Source: Candidatus Latescibacteria bacterium 4484_181 (GTDB lineage Bacteria > Latescibacterota > MVCY01). From it: a stretch of DNA of 8,182 nucleotides. The translations under genes were made by a program, and so were the position numbers. The notes beneath the pieces are model-generated. The model had not been told where the DNA came from. It was given only the letters and a program-made list of their open reading frames with translations, and ran no database searches. The DNA is taken from positions 1-8,182 of the forward strand of contig MVCY01000032.1 of NCBI GenBank assembly GCA_002049985.1, in the 5' to 3' direction. Shown here piece after piece: positions 5,286-8,182 of this stretch. Every line of letters begins with the position of its first letter. Within the stretch, counting starts at the first letter, position 1.

Positions 5286-7460
5286 CTACCTAAGCAGGCA
5301 CATCTTTCTCACAGCCGTGAACTCACCTGCACGTAGGTGCAGTAAATAGATGCCTGACCCCACTTCTTCCCCAGATTCGTTCTTGCCGTTCCAAATCACC
5401 CTGTAGTTGCCTGGCGTTTGCACGCCGTGGTATAACAATCTCACCTTGCGGCCCAGCACATCGAAAACAGTCAGCTCGACATCATCTGTTTTGCCTATGC
5501 GGTACAGAATTGTAGTGGTGGCGTTAAAGGGATTAGGGTAATTTGATTCTAAAACGTGGGTTTCCAGGGTAGGGGTTTCTTCTTCAAGGTTGACCGAGGT
5601 AGTCAAAAATCCATACAAACGACTCAAGCCCTCAGAGGTACCCACCCAGATATCCGAATCTGGCCCAATCGCAAAGCACTTGACCCTATTGGAAATCAAT
5701 CCTTCGTTCTCGGAAATAGTAAGCCAACCGTCTTCTGTTAATATTCCCATTCCATCATGCAATGTTCCAACCAAAAGATATTGGTGTTTCTTAGCAGAGA
5801 AAGCAGAGGCATCAACTGCTGTAATCTCAGATGAAGGCAGCCCGTCCGCTTCGGTATAGGTCACAAAATGGGATCCGTCATAGAATACCAAACCTTTATA
5901 TGTTCCGATCCAGAGATGGTCATCTCGATCGACGGATATATCCGAAGCACGACAATCAGGAGGCAATCCTTGAACCTGAGTCCACTGCACGCCATCAAAA
6001 GAAAATAGACCTATGTCATCGACTGCCCATACATGTCCAGCTTTGTCCTCAGTGATATCGAGAACTATCCAATGTTCTTGGTCTACGGTAGGGTAATTCG
6101 TCCATGTGGTATCATCAAAGACACTTACGCCAAACATTCCACAAACCCATTTTCTGTCGAAGTGGTCTACAAATATCTTTAGAAGAACACCATCCCAGGT
6201 AAAATTTACGAATTCTTTCCCATCAAACCGGCTGAGGCCCCCAACAAGGTATGTTCCGATCCACAAATTGCCTTGATTGTCTCCAGTGACACTGGAGACA
6301 TCTATACCGGGGAGTCCATCTTCGGTGTTATAAAGGGTAAAATGCGTCCCATCATATTTTACTAAACCACCCCAAGGATAACGCCCACATGTGACCAGGA
6401 AAGCCGGTCCTGTGGCTAACCAGAGATTTCCTTGGGTGTCCACAAAGAGGTCATTTATTATCGGACAGTCGAAAGTGTTAAGAGACTTATGGGTGAGGAG
6501 ACATTGCCATTGTTGTCCGTCCCAATAATTGATGCCTTTACCTGTTGCCAGGTATGGGTTTCCTTTCTGGTCAAAAGCGATCTCTCGGATATAATTGGAG
6601 GAGAGTCCGGATGTGGTATTATACATAGCCCAGTGGTGTCCATCCCATTCGCTTAATCCACCTTTGCCTATAAAGGCACCACAATCGGATCCACTGGTGG
6701 CCACCCAAATATGGCCTTTCTGATCTTCCTTGATGTCGGTTACTTGATTAAGAGTGAGACCATTAGTGGTGTCAAATACTTGCCCATCTGTACCATCCCA
6801 GCGCACCACCCCGGCGTCTGTTCCAAACCAATAATTTTCGCTAGAATCTTCAAAAATGACATTTATACCCTTATTGAACAGACTATCTGACTTGTTATAC
6901 CAGGTCCAATTTTGGCCATCAAATTGTCTGACCCCTTCGCTTGTCCCGATCCAAAGGACATTTTGATCATCAAGATAAAGACATTTAACTGAGATGCCGA
7001 GGTGGTAACAGTTCCACTCTTTGCCGTTAAATTCATAAACCCTGTTTCCAGTCGCTGCCCACAGGTTATTGTCAGCATCGACTGTCAGGTCTCCAACATC
7101 TGGACCTTTTAGGGATACCCTCCAACAGGAGCCGTCAAACCAGGCCAAACCACCGCGGGTCCCCGCCCATAACCTTCCTGTGTAGTCCCTCATTAGGCAG
7201 TTAATCCATAGGCTAGGCAGGCCGTCTTCTGTCGTATATCTTTGGCAACTGTTGGAGGTTTTATCCCACCGAACCAGCCCATCAGTACTGCCTGCCCAAA
7301 TGTTCTTGTCCTCTACAAGAAGGCAGTTATAATCAGACCTGAAGGCATAATAATTAACAATATGAGCTCCAGAGGCAGTGTTCTGAAGAATGGTGAAGGA
7401 TGAGACAATGGCCAATAAGGCAGCTATTTTTGTGCTTTTAAGCTTCATAAGTCTTCTCAT
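5286..7460 (-). CDS. Secreted two-component-regulator-type beta-propeller protein with C-terminal sorting domain
   Basis: The 724-residue product has a signal peptide (hydrophobic 13-26, likely cut after ASGA near 32). Fourteen propeller repeats follow at about 54-617, each built around a core such as LWIGTSEGVRQFDG, IWVATSG...GLSEWDG or LWIGTYKGLVFYDG, spaced about 42 residues. That number fits two seven-bladed propellers, the architecture of the periplasmic sensor half of Bacteroidetes hybrid two-component systems. No transmembrane helix, histidine kinase or receiver follows. Instead residues 637-724 form a FlgD-like/Por-type sorting domain (NYPNPFNATTTI, VFDVLGRKV, GSGIYLLHL, basic end KMCLLR), which marks export to the surface or medium. 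AAAGGAG eight bases before the ATG supports this start over the Met at codon 5. The gene is followed by its own terminator. Its ligand is unknown; it could be a surface-binding or scaffold protein. It appears complete. Confidence 0.88.
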   Translation of the reverse strand: MRRLMKLKSTKIAALLAIVSSFTILQNTASGAHIVNYYAFRSDYNCLLVEDKNIWAGSTDGLVRWDKTSNSCQRYTTEDGLPSLWINCLMRDYTGRLWAGTRGGLAWFDGSCWRVSLKGPDVGDLTVDADNNLWAATGNRVYEFNGKEWNCYHLGISVKCLYLDDQNVLWIGTSEGVRQFDGQNWTWYNKSDSLFNKGINVIFEDSSENYWFGTDAGVVRWDGTDGQVFDTTNGLTLNQVTDIKEDQKGHIWVATSGSDCGAFIGKGGLSEWDGHHWAMYNTTSGLSSNYIREIAFDQKGNPYLATGKGINYWDGQQWQCLLTHKSLNTFDCPIINDLFVDTQGNLWLATGPAFLVTCGRYPWGGLVKYDGTHFTLYNTEDGLPGIDVSSVTGDNQGNLWIGTYLVGGLSRFDGKEFVNFTWDGVLLKIFVDHFDRKWVCGMFGVSVFDDTTWTNYPTVDQEHWIVLDITEDKAGHVWAVDDIGLFSFDGVQWTQVQGLPPDCRASDISVDRDDHLWIGTYKGLVFYDGSHFVTYTEADGLPSSEITAVDASAFSAKKHQYLLVGTLHDGMGILTEDGWLTISENEGLISNRVKCFAIGPDSDIWVGTSEGLSRLYGFLTTSVNLEEETPTLETHVLESNYPNPFNATTTILYRIGKTDDVELTVFDVLGRKVRLLYHGVQTPGNYRVIWNGKNESGEEVGSGIYLLHLRAGEFTAVRKMCLLR

Positions 7461-7550
7461 TTGGGGTACTCCTTTGTTTTGTAGATTCTGTCGGGAAATG
7501 GGGTTATCGACAATAATGTGGGATCAGGTTACATAGCTGTCTCTGTGGGA

Positions 7551-7594
7551 GGGTTCTCCAGAACCCGATTCTATCGTCGTCTGGAGACGTCTCC
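7551..7594. repeat. Two adjacent palindromes in the propeller-gene upstream region
   Basis: GGGTTCT-CC-AGAACCC at 7551-7566 is a 7-bp inverted repeat with a two-base centre, and GGAGACGTCTCC at 7583-7594 is a perfect 12-base palindrome. They lie 17 bases apart, roughly 90-135 bases before the start codon. They may be operators or leader hairpins for the gene starting at 7460. They could also be chance. Confidence 0.4.
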
Positions 7595-7745
7595 CATATT
7601 TCTTTTCCAGGCACAATGGAGGATGTTTTCTCTAAGGTTGGCTTTTTTCGACAGAATCTTTTGTATTTGGTACTCGGCACTACCGAGCTATCACGAGGAA
7701 AGGCGATGCACATCCGTATGACAGTTTTTTTCTTCCAAGCCCCAT

Positions 7746-7776
7746 ATAATATGCAAGCTATTTCTCACGCCGTCAA
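7746..7776 (-). promoter_or_regulatory. Possible promoter for the propeller gene
   Basis: On the minus strand TTGACG (7776-7771) is followed after 19 bases by TATTAT (7751-7746). Both hexamers are one base from consensus, but the spacer is longer than the preferred 17. It would leave a leader of about 280 nt and falls inside a protein-like open stretch, so it is only a candidate. Confidence 0.3.
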
Positions 7777-7996
7777 GTGATTCAAATTGGATGACCTTAC
7801 AGGGGAAGTCAAGTTTTTCGGAACCAATGCCGTCAGGTGTAAAGGCGGTCCCTGTAAGAACACCGTATACGCTCCATAAAAGGGCTACATTACAGTTTCT
7901 AATTCAATCCATTGGCAATATTCAGCCCGGAATCTGATTGGTTTGAGGGAAAGCTTCGATAGAGTTTGTTCCAAAACTAACAGAAGTTCTAAAGAA

Positions 7997-8035
7997 AATT
8001 GGGTGGCACAGCATAGGAAACTGTGCCACCCAATT
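7997..8035 (-). terminator. Intrinsic terminator of the sorting-domain gene at the right edge
   Basis: A perfect 15-bp stem (7997-8011 with 8021-8035) with a 9-base loop begins six bases after the stop codon of the gene ending at 8042. In the minus-strand transcript the stem ends in AAUU and runs into UUCUUU, giving a usable U-tract. The plus-strand side (CCTTCTCTACC) is much poorer. Confidence 0.8.
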
Positions 8036-8041
8036 CCTTCT

Positions 8042-8182
8042 CTACCGGATTAGATGCATCTCCCCTGTAAAGCTAGTGAAGTCAGTAGCTATCCGGTAAA
8101 AATAAGTCCCGCTGGAGACATGCCTGCCGGATTGGTCTGTTCCGTCCCAGGTCAGGTGGTGCAGTCCTTTCTCTTTTCGACC
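8042..8182 (-). CDS. C-terminal end of a secreted protein with FlgD-like sorting domain (partial)
   Basis: The frame is open from the right edge to a TAG at 8044-8042 and encodes 46 residues: GLHHLTWDGTDQSGRH, VSSGTYFYRIAT, and the end GEMHLIR. The pattern hxW[D/N]G.D.SG..VSSG.YFYR followed by a short basic end is the last part of the FlgD-like/Por-type C-terminal domain, also seen at the end of the propeller protein starting at 7460. The two ends are clearly different in sequence, so this is not a recent duplicate. The domain acts as a sorting tag for secretion or cell-surface attachment in FCB-type bacteria. The passenger part, and so the protein's job, lies beyond the window. A strong terminator follows at once, so it is not co-transcribed with the next gene. 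Confidence 0.8.
   Translation of the reverse strand, partial: GRKEKGLHHLTWDGTDQSGRHVSSGTYFYRIATDFTSFTGEMHLIR

Larger units (their letters stand above)
7461..7996. other. Intergenic region upstream of the propeller gene
   Basis: This 536-base stretch has no confident gene. Next to the propeller gene it contains the ribosome-binding site (AAAGGAG rc, 7469-7475) and two compact inverted repeats (7551-7566 and 7583-7594). An 11-base motif, agattctgtcg at 7483-7493, recurs inverted at 7649-7659. A possible promoter lies at 7746-7776. A 71-codon minus-strand open stretch without a start codon (7903-7691) reads like protein and may be a gene relic. Short open reading frames on both strands at 7504-7721 resemble nothing known. 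Confidence 0.4.

Noticed and set aside
7504..7721. Overlapping open frames on both strands
   Set aside because: Neither has a ribosome-binding site or recognisable motif, and the region is rich in short palindromes, which tend to keep both strands open.
1..8182. CRISPR array, insertion sequence, tRNA/rRNA, toxin-antitoxin or defence cassette
   Set aside because: No regularly spaced repeats, transposase frames, terminal inverted repeats with target duplications, tRNA-like cloverleaf or defence-protein motifs were seen on either strand.

Overview
The window looks like bacterial chromosome, probably from an uncultured lineage of the Fibrobacteres-Chlorobi-Bacteroidetes (FCB) type or a neighbouring candidate phylum. 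The reasons are two minus-strand proteins ending in FlgD-like/Por-type sorting domains (one with the hallmark NYPNPFNATTTI), a DUF5916 outer-membrane protein with an N-terminal CBM9-like domain, and a secreted two-component-regulator-type beta-propeller. The phylum itself cannot be fixed from this sequence.

Left part, plus strand (1-2527): the 3' end of priA (replication restart helicase), pyrF and pyrE (last steps of UMP synthesis), a GNAT-family N-acetyltransferase and a short DUF4855-like stub. Four of these five loci look damaged or shortened against their families, and the start of the fifth (pyrE) is abnormal. PriA has lost helicase motif VI and an internal block of roughly 55-65 residues. 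PyrF stops just before its phosphate-binding segment, which still lies in the DNA in another reading frame. The first codons of pyrE are written in former pyrF tail sequence. The acetyltransferase lacks its N-terminal strand-helix unit and starts with TTG directly on the pyrE stop. The DUF4855-like protein is only 73 residues. The pattern is serial small deletion, not nonsense decay. It could be real erosion of the locus or an assembly/consensus problem.

Right part, minus strand (2644-8182): three separate envelope or secreted genes. In transcription order these are the tail of a sorting-domain protein (8182-8042) closed by a strong hairpin terminator; a 724-residue secreted protein with 14 propeller repeats and a C-terminal sorting domain (7460-5286), closed by a second terminator; and a 712-residue DUF5916/CBM9-like outer-membrane barrel protein (4782-2644), preceded by a near-consensus promoter and a leader of about 325 nt. 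These genes look intact. They converge on the plus-strand cluster at 2527/2644.

The plus-strand genes combine pyrimidine biosynthesis with housekeeping functions; the minus-strand genes appear to be independently transcribed surface proteins with no visible link to it. No RNA gene, CRISPR array, insertion sequence or recognisable defence system was found. The two larger stretches without a clear gene (4783-5285 and 7461-7996) hold promoter-like elements, inverted repeats and possible gene relics.
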